17,288 nucleotides of DNA. Origin: DATDCV01 sp036524155. GTDB lineage: Bacteria > Verrucomicrobiota > Verrucomicrobiia > Limisphaerales > UBA8199. The notes beneath the pieces are model-generated. The model was not told the origin of the DNA, did no database searches, and saw only the letters and a program-made list of their open reading frames with translations. Of the stretch, positions 1 through 9,800 are shown piece after piece. A program made the position numbers and the translations under genes. Within the stretch, counting starts at the first letter, position 1, and each line of letters opens with the position of its first letter. Where the stretch lies: the NCBI GenBank assembly GCA_036524155.1, contig DATDCV010000018.1, positions 1-17,288 on the forward strand, written 5' to 3'.

Positions 1-353
1 TGCCCATGCCGCGTCGCAAGCCGGGGAATCGTCACTGCCCCGAATCCCGCTTCACTTGCTGGCAAAAGGGTCACCGGAATGCCAGTTAGAGAAGTGAAAG
101 CCGCCTGGTACTTGCGGACATTGACGCACCTCAACACTGAACGCCAAACTTTGGCCATGGCCCCAGTTTGCGGCGGATCGACGGCACCTATATCCGCGGC
201 CTTGCCCACCGTCCGCGATTTGAACATAAAGCTGAGACGACGACAAGCCGCCATCTTTAAAAGTTCAAGGGATGTTGTTCAGAGCAAAGGCTTAGTCACC
301 CAGAGCGTAATCCCTTAACCGCGCCCATTAATTCGTCTTGGTCACGCCCTCGC
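1..353. other. Gene-free stretch at the left edge
   Basis: I see no convincing gene here. The open frames are short, start and stop arbitrarily, and give low-complexity or Arg/Cys/Trp-rich translations unlike a folded protein. No tRNA cloverleaf, CRISPR repeat or clear terminator is visible. It may be the intergenic region downstream of the small minus-strand gene that ends at 354, or the edge of a gene lying outside the window. Confidence 0.5.
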
Positions 354-839
354 TCAACTATCGAACTCTCTAAATGCTTTCGCCAGTGCAAGCACTTTTT
401 GGGGGGAGACGTTCTTTGGGTCGGGCAGGACAGTGAACGCGTGATGCACCGCGCGGAGCAGCCACGGTTCGGCCAACAACACCCCGGGGGCAGACACTTC
501 CACCATTGATTTCCGCGCGAAAAAGTCCGCGTGCCGGCCAATGTAATCCTGAATCGACAGGAAAAGCTCGGCTTTGTGGATCGCCTCGCTGCGGTTTTCG
601 TAGGAATCTGAAAAGTAATCCAGGACGCGCGCGTTGCTGGCGCGGCTGGTCTGGGCGTTCCCAACGTGGCCAAAGCGCGAGGTATACTGCCATTCGCGTA
701 CGGTCCTCATGGCCCGGAGGTGACCGAGAAATTCTTCATAGGCATACCGCCAGTCCGGCACTGCACACATCTTCACAGAGAGAAGAATCATCCCGACGGC
801 AGCCGGGCACAACCAGTGCAGGGCCCAAACGTAATCCAA
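354..839 (-). CDS. Hypothetical protein, possible N-terminal membrane anchor
   Basis: This is a 161-residue frame that I do not recognise. Residues about 3-23 are hydrophobic (Trp, Leu, Ala, Val) and could be a membrane anchor or uncleaved signal. The remainder is mixed and soluble-looking, with a helix-like stretch of alternating acidic, basic and hydrophobic residues (VLDYFSDSYENRSEAIHKAE) in the middle. The first in-frame start is TTG at 839, just after an in-frame TAA; ATG codons at residues 17 (791) and 24 are alternatives that would remove the hydrophobic segment. No SD sequence sits at a usual distance. Overlapping frames on both strands have poorer composition, so this frame is preferred. 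It lies upstream of nothing obvious and is codirectional with the glycohydrolase gene 135 bp away. Function unknown; the start codon is uncertain. Confidence 0.5.
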   Translation of the reverse strand: MDYVWALHWLCPAAVGMILLSVKMCAVPDWRYAYEEFLGHLRAMRTVREWQYTSRFGHVGNAQTSRASNARVLDYFSDSYENRSEAIHKAELFLSIQDYIGRHADFFARKSMVEVSAPGVLLAEPWLLRAVHHAFTVLPDPKNVSPQKVLALAKAFREFDS

Positions 840-918
840 GGGATTCCCCGGGAGTAACTTTCCTTAGCCCCCCGTGTCCATCGCCCCGCGACGGGCTTGC
901 CTCGCAGATCTCCGCCGC

Positions 919-981
919 TTCAACGCTTTAACGCTTTAACGCTTTAACGTTTCACGCTCGAACGTTTCTACGGTTCAACGC
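919..981. repeat. Degenerate 8-bp tandem repeat (TTTAACGC-type)
   Basis: Four clean adjacent 8-bp units occupy 919-950: TTCAACGC, TTTAACGC, TTTAACGC, TTTAACGT. Degenerate 7-9 bp units follow (ACG preceded by pyrimidines), ending with another TTCAACGC at 974-981. The last unit overlaps the TGA stop codon of the glycohydrolase gene (975-977). It looks like a simple-sequence array generated by slippage. Confidence 0.8.
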
Positions 982-2537
982 TCGGCCGCCCGGTAAACCA
1001 CCGCTCCATTGACGCTGACGCGCTTGCCCGATGAGCGCGCGTCCGCAGTATCGGTAGTGACCAGCCGGACCGTGTGCTCCCTGGCCTTCAGCCCATACAC
1101 ATTCCACAGGACGTTGTCATGCGTGCGTTCGATAATATAAGCGTCTGCGACACCCAACCTTTTTCCGTCGAGGTAAACGTCCGCCCGTCCGCCGTCCTGC
1201 GTCAATGCACCGAGAATAGCCACTGCGACTCCGTTGAATTTCAACACCGCCTCGTTTCCTGCGGAACGGCTCGTTTTGACGTTGTCTTTAGTTTCCCATT
1301 TCCCGGAATAACTCCAACTTGGATCCGCGGCATTCACACGCCGTTCGGGAATCCCGGGGGTCCACTGCTCCAGCTTGGGCGCTCTGGGTTTTTGAATGCG
1401 CACCGTCACCTCCTGGTCTGTGACTTTGCCGCCGGTCTGTTGGATGACCTTCAGCGCCCGGGTTTCCGTGGACCGCACAATGTCGTTAAACGAATAACTC
1501 GTGTAGTCGAATTTCTTGTCCGCCAGCGGCGCAATCCCCGATTTACACTGGTCCGGGATGGCGTTGAAGCCCAGCATCACCCCCAGCACACCCGCCGCGC
1601 TGGATGGATTACAGTCCGAGTCCTGGCCACAACGGGTCGAGATCTCCATCGTCTTCATGAAATCAAGGTTCCCAAACAACAGCCCCAGGGCGATATAAGC
1701 GCCGTTCAGTTTCGCGTCGATGTTGAACGGCTGCAGCGCGCCATCCGGGCACGGGTCATCCTTGTCCCATTTATCTTCGAGCAGTTGCCACACCTTCCGC
1801 CAGTCGGCAGGAAGCTGCGCGGACCAGTCCAGCAGATCCTTCACGAGCAGTCCGTATTCGCTCTCGGCTGGAATACAGCGCAGGCCGCTTTCGACCACTT
1901 TCCTGGGATCGGTTTCAAAAAACGCCGCCGCATACATCCCGCAAACGAACATGCCGCCGTAAAGACCATCGCCGTAGTTCATCACCCGGCCCACCCGATC
2001 GCAGTACTTGTTCGATTCGCGCGGCAGGCCCGGGCACATCAGCCCGATGAAATCCGCTTCGATTTGAAAGTCGATATCGTTGGCATGGAAGTTGTACCTG
2101 GGATGTCCCGACCACGGCGCTTTAATCCCCTGGCCCAGCGCGCGCCGCGCTCCCGCGTTCGCGTGCCAAAGGTGGTACTGGGAGTTCTTGAACGCCTCGC
2201 CGTACTGCTCACACGAGGCTTTCAGGCCCAGGTCGTCCATTACCTTCGCGAAGGTCATTTCCACATACAGATCGTCCTGACCGATAGCGTTGCTGACGCG
2301 GTCCCGCGACCACGGCAGTTCAGCGTCATTGACCGTCCCCATGGCGCGGAATTCGGTCGGCGCGCCATACGATACGCCGATCATCTGGCCGGCCCATCCG
2401 CCGCGGATTTTGTCGAGCAATTGGGCGCGGCTTAGTGAGCGTGATTCCGCGGCCGCCCTCATCCCGCCTGGCCAGGCTGCGAGTGCGAGGCAGAGTACGG
2501 TTCCGAGTCGCAGAGGAGAAATGACTCCGGGTTTCAT
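975..2537 (-). CDS. Secreted ADP-ribosylglycohydrolase-family protein with C-terminal beta-sandwich domain
   Basis: This 520-residue protein is probably exported: residues 1-30 form a signal peptide (basic start, LGTVLCLALAAW core, Ala-rich end before ESRS). Residues about 35-345 match the all-helical ADP-ribosylglycohydrolase (DraG/ARH) fold. They open with the LDKIRGGWAGQMIG helix, carry the first metal-site region IGQDDLYVEM (residues 86-94) and end with the second, STRCGQDSDCNPSSAAG (300-316), where Asp306, Asp308 and neighbours would bind the two Mg ions. Residues about 400-516 form a separate beta-sandwich of the type VLKFNGVAVAILGA...GGRADVYLDGKRLG, resembling carbohydrate-binding or accessory domains of secreted enzymes. 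Family members remove ADP-ribose from proteins or small molecules, but export plus the added domain makes an extracellular glycoside or nucleoside substrate as likely; the substrate cannot be read here. ATG at 2537 is chosen because it begins the signal peptide. No operon partner is obvious. Confidence 0.88.
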   Translation of the reverse strand: MKPGVISPLRLGTVLCLALAAWPGGMRAAAESRSLSRAQLLDKIRGGWAGQMIGVSYGAPTEFRAMGTVNDAELPWSRDRVSNAIGQDDLYVEMTFAKVMDDLGLKASCEQYGEAFKNSQYHLWHANAGARRALGQGIKAPWSGHPRYNFHANDIDFQIEADFIGLMCPGLPRESNKYCDRVGRVMNYGDGLYGGMFVCGMYAAAFFETDPRKVVESGLRCIPAESEYGLLVKDLLDWSAQLPADWRKVWQLLEDKWDKDDPCPDGALQPFNIDAKLNGAYIALGLLFGNLDFMKTMEISTRCGQDSDCNPSSAAGVLGVMLGFNAIPDQCKSGIAPLADKKFDYTSYSFNDIVRSTETRALKVIQQTGGKVTDQEVTVRIQKPRAPKLEQWTPGIPERRVNAADPSWSYSGKWETKDNVKTSRSAGNEAVLKFNGVAVAILGALTQDGGRADVYLDGKRLGVADAYIIERTHDNVLWNVYGLKAREHTVRLVTTDTADARSSGKRVSVNGAVVYRAAER

Positions 2538-2551
2538 AAAGATGTGCGGTC

Positions 2552-2580
2552 AGGTAATCGGAATGCGCGACGACAGGCAA
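2552..2580 (-). promoter_or_regulatory. Putative sigma70 promoter of the glycohydrolase gene
   Basis: On the minus strand TTGCCT (2580-2575) is followed after 17 nt by TTACCT (2557-2552), ending 14 nt before the ATG at 2537. The start would lie about 7 nt from the predicted transcript end, with no SD. The -10 match is weak, so this is tentative. Confidence 0.3.
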
Positions 2581-2631
2581 ACCTTTTTGCAGCCGCGTCA
2601 CTCCCCTTCCCGCCGTTGGCGATGAACGAAA

Positions 2632-2743
2632 GTATCCGCTCAGTCTTGGGTCGGAGCGCCAAGTTGCACTTGGCTTACACGCGGCCGTCGGCGCGGTTAA
2701 GCCGATTGAAAATCGGCTCTCCGACCCAAGACTGAGGGGGTAC
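2632..2743. mobile_element. 112-bp palindromic MITE-like element with 8-bp target duplication
   Basis: The two ends are inverted repeats of 25 bp with two mismatches. They share a perfect 18-bp core, CTCAGTCTTGGGTCGGAG at 2639-2656 against its complement at 2719-2736, and the outer 7 bp read GTATCCG and GTACCCC. The element is flanked exactly by the direct repeat GAACGAAA (2624-2631 and 2744-2751), as expected of a transposition target duplication. Inside are two hairpins: 2658-2674 (7-bp stem, TGC loop) and 2700-2718 (8-bp stem, GAA loop), so a single strand would fold as a cloverleaf. There is no coding capacity. It is probably mobilised in trans by a transposase elsewhere in the genome. 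A related copy starts at 17101. Confidence 0.85.
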
Positions 2744-2881
2744 GAACGAAACTCCTTTACTATGGCATTTTCAGAATAAAATAATGTCGCTCATGACGTC
2801 AGACCAGGAATGCCCGCAGCCTTGCCTGTATTACGGGAGCAGCGATGGTGGATTCCCCGCCCGGATTCACCCGCACAGAGC

Positions 2882-2909
2882 TTGGTGCCGGCGGGCGCAA
2901 GTCTAAATG
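2882..2909 (+). promoter_or_regulatory. Putative promoter of lpxA
   Basis: TTGGTG (2882-2887), a 16-nt spacer and TAAATG (2904-2909) lie 13 nt before the lpxA ATG. The predicted transcript would begin within about 6 nt of the start codon, and no SD is present. Both boxes are imperfect matches. Confidence 0.3.
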
Positions 2910-2922
2910 CCGATCGGTTAAT

Positions 2923-3690
2923 ATGATCCACCCCACCGCCATTATCGACCCCAGGGCACGAATCGGTGCCGAATGCGAAATTGGGCCTTATTGTGTCATT
3001 GGCGAGCATGTCGAGTTGGGGGATCGCTGCCATTTACACTCTCATGTCGTGGTCGGAGGCTGCACACGGCTGGGGTGCGAAAACGAGGTTTACCCGTTCG
3101 CCTCGATCGGTCTCAAGACCCAGGACTTGAAGTGGACGGGTGGGCTGACCCGCGTCGAGATCGGCGACCGCAACACCTTTCGCGAGGGCGTCACCGTCCA
3201 CAGCGCCACGAACGACGGCGGCGTGACGCGGATCGGTTCGGATAACAACCTGCTGGCCTACGCCCACGTCGCGCACGATTGTTCGCTCGGCAACCATATC
3301 GTGATGTCGAACTTCGCGGGCCTTGCGGGTCACGTGGTGGTGGAAGATTACGCTGTGCTTGGAGGCTACGTTGCGGTTCATCAGTTTTGCCGCGTGGGCA
3401 AGCTTTCGATGGTCGGGGGCTGCTCGAAGCTGAGGCAGGACATGCCGCCGTTCATGCTGGCGGATGGCAGCCCGGCGGAGGTGCGAATGATCAACAAGAT
3501 TGGCCTGCAGCGCGTCGGCATTTCCGAAGAAGCGCAAAGCGCGCTGCGCAATGCCCACAGGTTCCTGTTCCGGGAGGGATTGACCGTTTCCAACGCGCTC
3601 ACCCGCATCGAGCAGGAACTGCCGCCATTGCCGGAAGTCCAGCATCTCGTGCAGTTCGTGCGCAGCAGCGAGCGCGGACTCAGCAAGTAG
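2923..3690 (+). CDS. lpxA: Acyl-ACP--UDP-N-acetylglucosamine O-acyltransferase
   Basis: LpxA catalyses the first step of lipid A synthesis, moving a 3-hydroxyacyl chain from acyl carrier protein to UDP-GlcNAc in the cytoplasm. The 255-residue length is normal. Residues 1-185 are left-handed beta-helix hexapeptide repeats (AIIDPRARIGAECEIGPYCVIG), followed by the C-terminal helical part. The motif AHVAHDC carries the catalytic base His118 (E. coli His125). His137, His153 and Gln154 match E. coli His144, His160 and Gln161, and Arg197 matches Arg204. Gly166 sits at the E. coli Gly173 acyl-length ruler, which suggests a long (about C14) chain. Positions equivalent to E. coli Glu200 and Arg205 are Ile193 and Val198, a mild oddity. 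The ATG at 2923 is chosen because MIHPTAII is the family start; the frame opens 78 bp earlier but that part is not LpxA-like. The gene stands alone, without lpxC, lpxD or fabZ beside it. Confidence 0.95.
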   Translation: MIHPTAIIDPRARIGAECEIGPYCVIGEHVELGDRCHLHSHVVVGGCTRLGCENEVYPFASIGLKTQDLKWTGGLTRVEIGDRNTFREGVTVHSATNDGGVTRIGSDNNLLAYAHVAHDCSLGNHIVMSNFAGLAGHVVVEDYAVLGGYVAVHQFCRVGKLSMVGGCSKLRQDMPPFMLADGSPAEVRMINKIGLQRVGISEEAQSALRNAHRFLFREGLTVSNALTRIEQELPPLPEVQHLVQFVRSSERGLSK

Positions 3691-3847
3691 CCGGCAAGCC
3701 CGTTCAGCCCGCGCGGTGGGCAAGCGATGCTCCCCTCCGATCGCTCCCCTCTTCCGCGAACGCCAGCCCGGGCCTCGTCAGGGTGTTTTGTTTTGAGGCC
3801 ATAATTCTCGAGCGACCCGACGCACCCTGGCCCCGGACCCCGGCGGC

Positions 3848-3864
3848 GGGCGCGCACCGCGCCC
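3848..3864. terminator. Small GC hairpin between converging genes
   Basis: GGGCGCG (3848-3854), a CAC loop and CGCGCCC (3858-3864) form a perfect 7-bp stem between the 3' ends of lpxA and the giant gene. No T-tract follows on either strand, so a role as a bidirectional terminator is only a guess from position. Confidence 0.25.
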
Positions 3865-3884
3865 CCGCCAGCAACGGCTGCGTG

Positions 3885-6800
3885 TTAAGGGTAGACCACG
3901 CGGAAGAACTGATGAGGGATCGCCGGGTTGACCGGCACCGTGACAGGCTGGCTGGGAACGGTCTGGACATAATTTGTAATGTCGACCCAGCTCCCAGGCG
4001 CCATACTCAGAGACGCCTGGACCCTATAAGTGTGGTTCAGAGCGCCGATAGCCGAGAAGCCAAACCGGCCGTCAGCGGTCGGGCCGGGGTCGATGAGCAC
4101 AACCGTGTTGGCGTTCGGCACTGTGGGATCGGTTCCGGCGAGGAGTTCCTGCAGATTTGTCAGCCCGTCACCGTCGGGGTCGCTGTTAGCACCGTAAGTG
4201 TAGATACTGCCGAACCATGCAATTTCCCAGCAATCCGGTAGACCGTCATTGTCGAAGTCATCATTGGCGCAGTTCTTGCCGTCCATGCGGAACGAGAACG
4301 GTTGCGCCGTAGCGGAGGCGTTCGTGACCGCAAGAAAATAAGAATACCCAGGCAGCCACGGCCACGAACTGTTATACAGCGCCCGGTTGTTGGTGGAATT
4401 TGCGGTGGTGCTGTACCAGTGGTCCAGGGTGGTCAGGGTCGGCAAGCTGCCCTGGTCGATGTAGAGTTTCACTGTACTGGCATGGGTGGCGCCATGCGAC
4501 CAGCGGCGCGCATCTTCCGGGACATCGACCCGATAGCGCAGGAGACCTCCAGGCGGGATCAGGTTGGTCACGTAGCCGCCCATGAAGGCGATGTTGCCGT
4601 TGAGCGCGATTGTGGCCCCTGCGGTCGAGTTGATAGTGAATGAGCTATCGCTCAAGGCTCGCACGCCGAGGTAATAGACGTTGCCCGGCCGCAGCGGGGG
4701 TACGCTCACCGTAAAGCTCCCCGGGCTGGTGTAGGCCGGATAAGGGCCATGGTTCTTATAGTCGCGATTCCAATCGAGGATGTTGGTGGCATTGATTCCC
4801 TGGCCCGGCGGCAGAGTGTCACGCACGTGGACGTAGACATCACCACGCTGCTCGCTAAAGCTGAAGCTCCAGTTCTGGACCTGTGTGGGGGGAAGGACAA
4901 CGCGATAATAGCGCCAATCTCCGGCCGCCAGCACCTGGCTTGTCAAGCTGCCCCCTGAATAGGGCAGGTCGCTGATTTCTCCGGTCGAGAGTAGCAGCCG
5001 GTAGCGAACGGTGGAACCCCAGGCGGCGTGGACCGCGAGGTACCAGAGCCCAGGGGTCAACGCCAGCTCGGATTTACCGTCGAGCACTACCCAGTTGCCG
5101 TATTCAGTGCCGACCGCATTGGTCAGCGCGCGATTATAGAGCGGCCCGCTGCCCCCAGCGGCGTTGTGGGACAAGGTTGGCGGAGCGCCGACGCGGAGAT
5201 AGAGGTTTGCGTTGCCGCTGATGGCGTCCACCTCAGTTCGTAGCAAGCCGCCATTGCCCGGTGGAACCACGACCGCGTAGTAGTGGAATCCATCCGTTTC
5301 GAGATCCATACCGCCCGACAACGGCGAGCCGTCCGTGCTGACAGCCGTGTCGCCGAAAGTTGGACCGGCAGGCAGCAACCCGGGCGTCGTCACTGGTTCC
5401 CCAACGGCGGGCATGACCCAGGCCGGCCGTTCGAGTCTCAGCGCCTCGCTGCTAAGCGTGAACTCCGTCAGCCCGGCAGCCTTGACCTCGACATACCACG
5501 TCCCCGGCACCAGGTAGTCTGGAACGAGAACCGCCTCCCGCGGGAAATAGGCCGACGTCCCGCTGGAGCCTGTATTGTCGGGCAGGGCGCCTTGCCGGAC
5601 CCGCATGCGCGGCGAACCATACAGAGCACTCAGGCTGAGCCGCCAGCCAATCACCGGTTCCCCCTTGAGGCTCGGCGGAACCAAGATCCGGTAATACGTG
5701 CTGAACCCGTCCTGGAGAATCGCACCGGCCACGTTGGATAGCCCGTTAGTGTTTAGCTGTGAATCGAAGTTGACATTCGCCACCGGCAAGCTGCGCACTC
5801 GGAGCTTGTAGTCGGCATCCGGGAAGCTAATCCCCGAGCCGCCGGCCTGGGCGGTGATCGAATAGTTTGTGGGCGCCGGGTTGGGGATGGTGATGACGTT
5901 GGTCGACTGATACTGAATGATATTGCCACCATCCGCTCCGTAAGCGTTGGGGGCAGTTGGAGGCATACTGCCGGTGGCGAGAGTCATGGCCGGAAGGCCA
6001 TTGGTTTCTTCGAAGAAAACCTGCACGGCCAGAGCGCCTCCGGGCACGCCGAATCTGTAGGTTGCGCATTCTCCACCCTGCAGCGTCGTTTGGCCGAGGA
6101 GATCCTGAGTGCCTACGGTTCCCAAATCAAAGGGCGGCACACTGCCGTAGCTGGCCAAGGTAAAGGAGCACATACCCGAGCCGATTCGATTCAACGCATT
6201 GCTCGGATAAAGGCCTTCGCTGACCACACCCAGGTAATACGTGCCGCCGAGCAAGTTCGTGCCGGAGGCGAGGGCCAGCAGTTGTTCGTTCCCCAGTTTC
6301 TGCATCTTTTTTCCGCCCAACGCCTTCGAAAGTGTGTTAGTCCGTCCCGCACCGATGCTCGGAAGAAATGATCGTTGGGCCACAATCAGGCCATCGCCCT
6401 GGTCAAACTCGACAGCGACTTTCCAGGAGGGCGTGTTTTCAGGGACAGTGATGCGGAACCAGGAGGCTTCCCGGGCAGGCAATACGTCACCACCCATTCC
6501 AAGCGCAAACGGCACATCGACGACCGGGATGCTAAAAGCGCTCCCGATGCCGCGGCTGACCAGGGTGTATGAGCAGGGGATCGAACTGGAGGTGTTGGTC
6601 ACACCGACATAATAGGTCCCGGGCTCGAGCGGGTTGCCCATGCCGACCTGGAAAACGCGACCAGTCGAGGACGTGCCATCCGGCGCGTTGAGCGCGGTCC
6701 AGTCTACGCCCGGCGCGATCTGCCAACCAGTGGGCCAGTTCGTCATCTGGAGCAACTCAGAGTGGCCGGTTAGACTGCTTGGGGTTGTGTCGCGGCAAAT

Positions 6801-9800
6801 CACCACCCGCGGGGTTCCATTCGTGACATCAATCAAACGCAAATCCCAGCCTAGCGCATTGGGGGGCACGATAACCTGGTAGACGCGCCAAAGGTCTCGT
6901 TGACCAGCGACCTGGGCACTGCCCGCATCGAAGCTCAGGACTTCCACGCCGCCCTCGACGTGGACGCGCAAATTGTATGAGCACGGCAGCCAGTTGGTGC
7001 CAGCGCCATTCGCGAGCACCGAAACCGTGTAAACCGCCGAAGTCGGGTTCGAGAATGAGATGCGATTGGTGCTTTCCCACATTCCCTTATAACCACCGTC
7101 CTGCCCGTAGGAGGCAGAGTCCAGCGGCAGCTTCTGGTCATTTCTGAGTCGCAGCAGAGGGTTGCCGCTGACATTCTCTAGCGTCAGTGTGAGCCCCAAA
7201 GCGCCCGGTGGGGTACTGAACTGGTAACAGGTGGTTTCCCCGCCCTCCAACGTGTTCGTGACCACGACATCCGTGCCTGCTCCGACCGCGCCGAGATCGG
7301 CCGGCTGCACCGGGATTACGCTGGTCAGGGAGAAGTCAGTGGGGCCGACGCCGATGTTGGCGCCACCGTACTGAGGTGAACGGCCCTCGCCGATGACCGC
7401 CAGGTAATACCTGCCGGGCGGAATATTTGTAATGCCAGTCGGTTGACCGAGGAGGGCATTTTCGACGCCGAACTTTTGGAACTTGTGGCCGCCCGCAGCG
7501 GCGGTTGCCACTACATTTGAGGTTACGCCTACGTTGGGTAGCGTTCGCGCGCGAACCGCGAGCAGCGCTTCGCCGATGGCCGGAACAACGCGTAACTTCC
7601 AAAGCGGGATGTCGTTGGTAACCTGCAGCGAATAATAAGCGGCTTCGCGCGGGTTTACTCTCGCAAGGTCAGTGCTGTTGGTGCCTAGAGTGAGAGGATT
7701 CACCGGGATTAGGAACCCATCACCGATGCCGCGGCTTACGATCGTATAAGTCATAGGGGCGGTCGTGCCCGGGGCACTGCTTACGCCAATGAGGTAGTGT
7801 CCTGGCTCAAGCGGCCCGCCCATCCCGGCAGCGAAAATGGTTCCGGTCGTATCGACGTTGCCCGGATCCATTTTGTAGCCAGTCCAATCCAATGCCGGAG
7901 CCGCCTGAGCCGCGACGGGCCAATTGGTTGCACCCGTCCAGGCCCATGCCGCGCCTCCAAATAAACGCGAGCTCAGATCGAGTGGGTAGCCGTTGCGGCA
8001 GACGACCAGGCGGGGGCTGCCGCTCAGGATATTGGTCAGGCGAAGGTCCCAGCCGATGGCGTTAGTGGGCACGTCCACCGAAAAGTACTCCCACTCGCCG
8101 GTCAACTGGCCGCTGATGTCGGCTTCACCGCCGTCGAAGGCGAGCGGAATTGTGCCCTGGACGAGCGAGTAAATCATCACCGTATAGCTGGCATCAGGAT
8201 ATTGGCTGGCAACGGCGCCGGCGTGGACCAGCAGCGTGTACGGTCCGCCGGCGGGTTGGTCGATGCGAATGTAGTTGGTGCTCTTCCAATCCTCGAGCCA
8301 GCCGCCTTGGCGTCCGTAAACTTCGGCCGTGCGCGGCAGGATGCTGCCCTGCATCAAGGTCATACTCGGGTTGCCTACGCGATCCGCCAGGCGCGTCACC
8401 ACTGCCAGGACGCCGGATCGAACGTTGTACTGGAAGGCCCTGACAGACCCGCCTTCCTGCCAGACCGATGCCACAATCGCGTTGGTATCGTCCACCGTGC
8501 CCAGGTTCGTGATCGGCAAGGTGCCGAAGCTTTGGAGCTCAAAGGACGACGCATTCGTGCCAATGCGTGAGCCAGAGGGGTTCTGGCCCTCGCTAACCAC
8601 GCCCAGGTAGTAAGTGCCGGCCGGTATTTCGAGCGCGGGTTCCGTGGGCAACAGCACGAAGTGCTCATTGCCGGCTTTTTGCAGCTTGCAGCCTGCGGTG
8701 TTGGTCACCGCGATGGTATTGGTCGCACCGAAGTTAGGCAGGCCATCTTTCCGCACTACGAGCAGGCCGTCCCCGGCTGTGGCCGCGAGTCGAAGCTGCC
8801 AACTGGGCGTGTTGCTCGCGATATCCACACGATACAAGCGAAAATCGTGCGGCTGAAGTCCGGCGATGTTGCTCTGCCCACCGGCAAAGGGCAGCGGTTG
8901 CACCACAACGCTCTGGTTGGTGCCGATGCCGCGGCTCAGAATTTGGTAGGTCAGCGAAGCAGCCGGGCCGGGAGCACCGCCGCTGGTGACGCCGATAATA
9001 TACGAGCCGGCCTCGAGCGGGTTGCCCAGGCCAGCCGTGAAGAACCGGCCGGTCTCATTGGTGCCCAGGCCGGATTGCGTGTAACCCGTCCAATCCCTGT
9101 CCGGCGCGATGCGGAAGCCGGACGGCCAGTTGGTGGCGGTGTACGGTGTCCAGACCGTATTGCTTGAGGTCTTTGTCGAGAGGTCGAAAGGGATCGAGTC
9201 GCGGCAGATGACCATCTTTGGATCGCCGGAAGAAACATTGGCCAGACGCAGATCCCAACCCAGCACGCCGGACGGGACAGTGACTAGAAAGTATTTCCAG
9301 CCGTCGGCTGCCTGGTCGGTAATACTGATCAGGCCTCCATCATAAACCAGCGGCTGCGCCTGTTGCGCCGAAATATCGAGCGTGTAAGTGGAATTAGTGT
9401 ACTTGCCGCTCACCCCCGCTGCCTGAACCAGCAGCGTGTAGTTGCCGGCGGGCGGCGCTGGAATGCGGATCACTTTGTCGTTGGTCCAGGCAGGAGTCCA
9501 ACCCCCGCTCGAGCCGTAGGGGTCGGGCAGGTCTGATAATTTTGCGTCTGCGCGCATCACCATCCTCGGGTTGCCAGTGCGGTCCTTCAGTCGTGCTTCA
9601 ATGACCGGAGTGTTCGGAACCACGTTGAAAGTGAAGCCGTGGACCTCGCCCGCTTCCTGCGCCTGAGTCGAAACAAGGCTGGTGGCGCCAGACGGATCGA
9701 TCGATCCGAGATTACTCAGCACTAATGATCCCTCATTAAAGAAGGTGAAACTGCAGGTATTCGATCCGGACCGCGGTGATACCGGGTTCTGCCCTTCTCC

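Noticed and set aside
1074..2435. A 453-residue plus-strand open frame opposite the glycohydrolase gene
   Set aside because: It is a shadow frame: His/Arg/Val-rich, without any recognisable domain, and lying exactly antisense to a well-supported family member.
2544..2735. Plus-strand 63-residue frame ending ...RLKIGSPTQD
   Set aside because: Its C-terminal part is simply the translation of the palindromic element's inverted end.
2632..2743. Reading the palindrome as a rho-independent terminator or a CRISPR repeat
   Set aside because: No T-tract follows, only one copy is present locally, and the exact 8-bp flanking direct repeats fit transposition much better.
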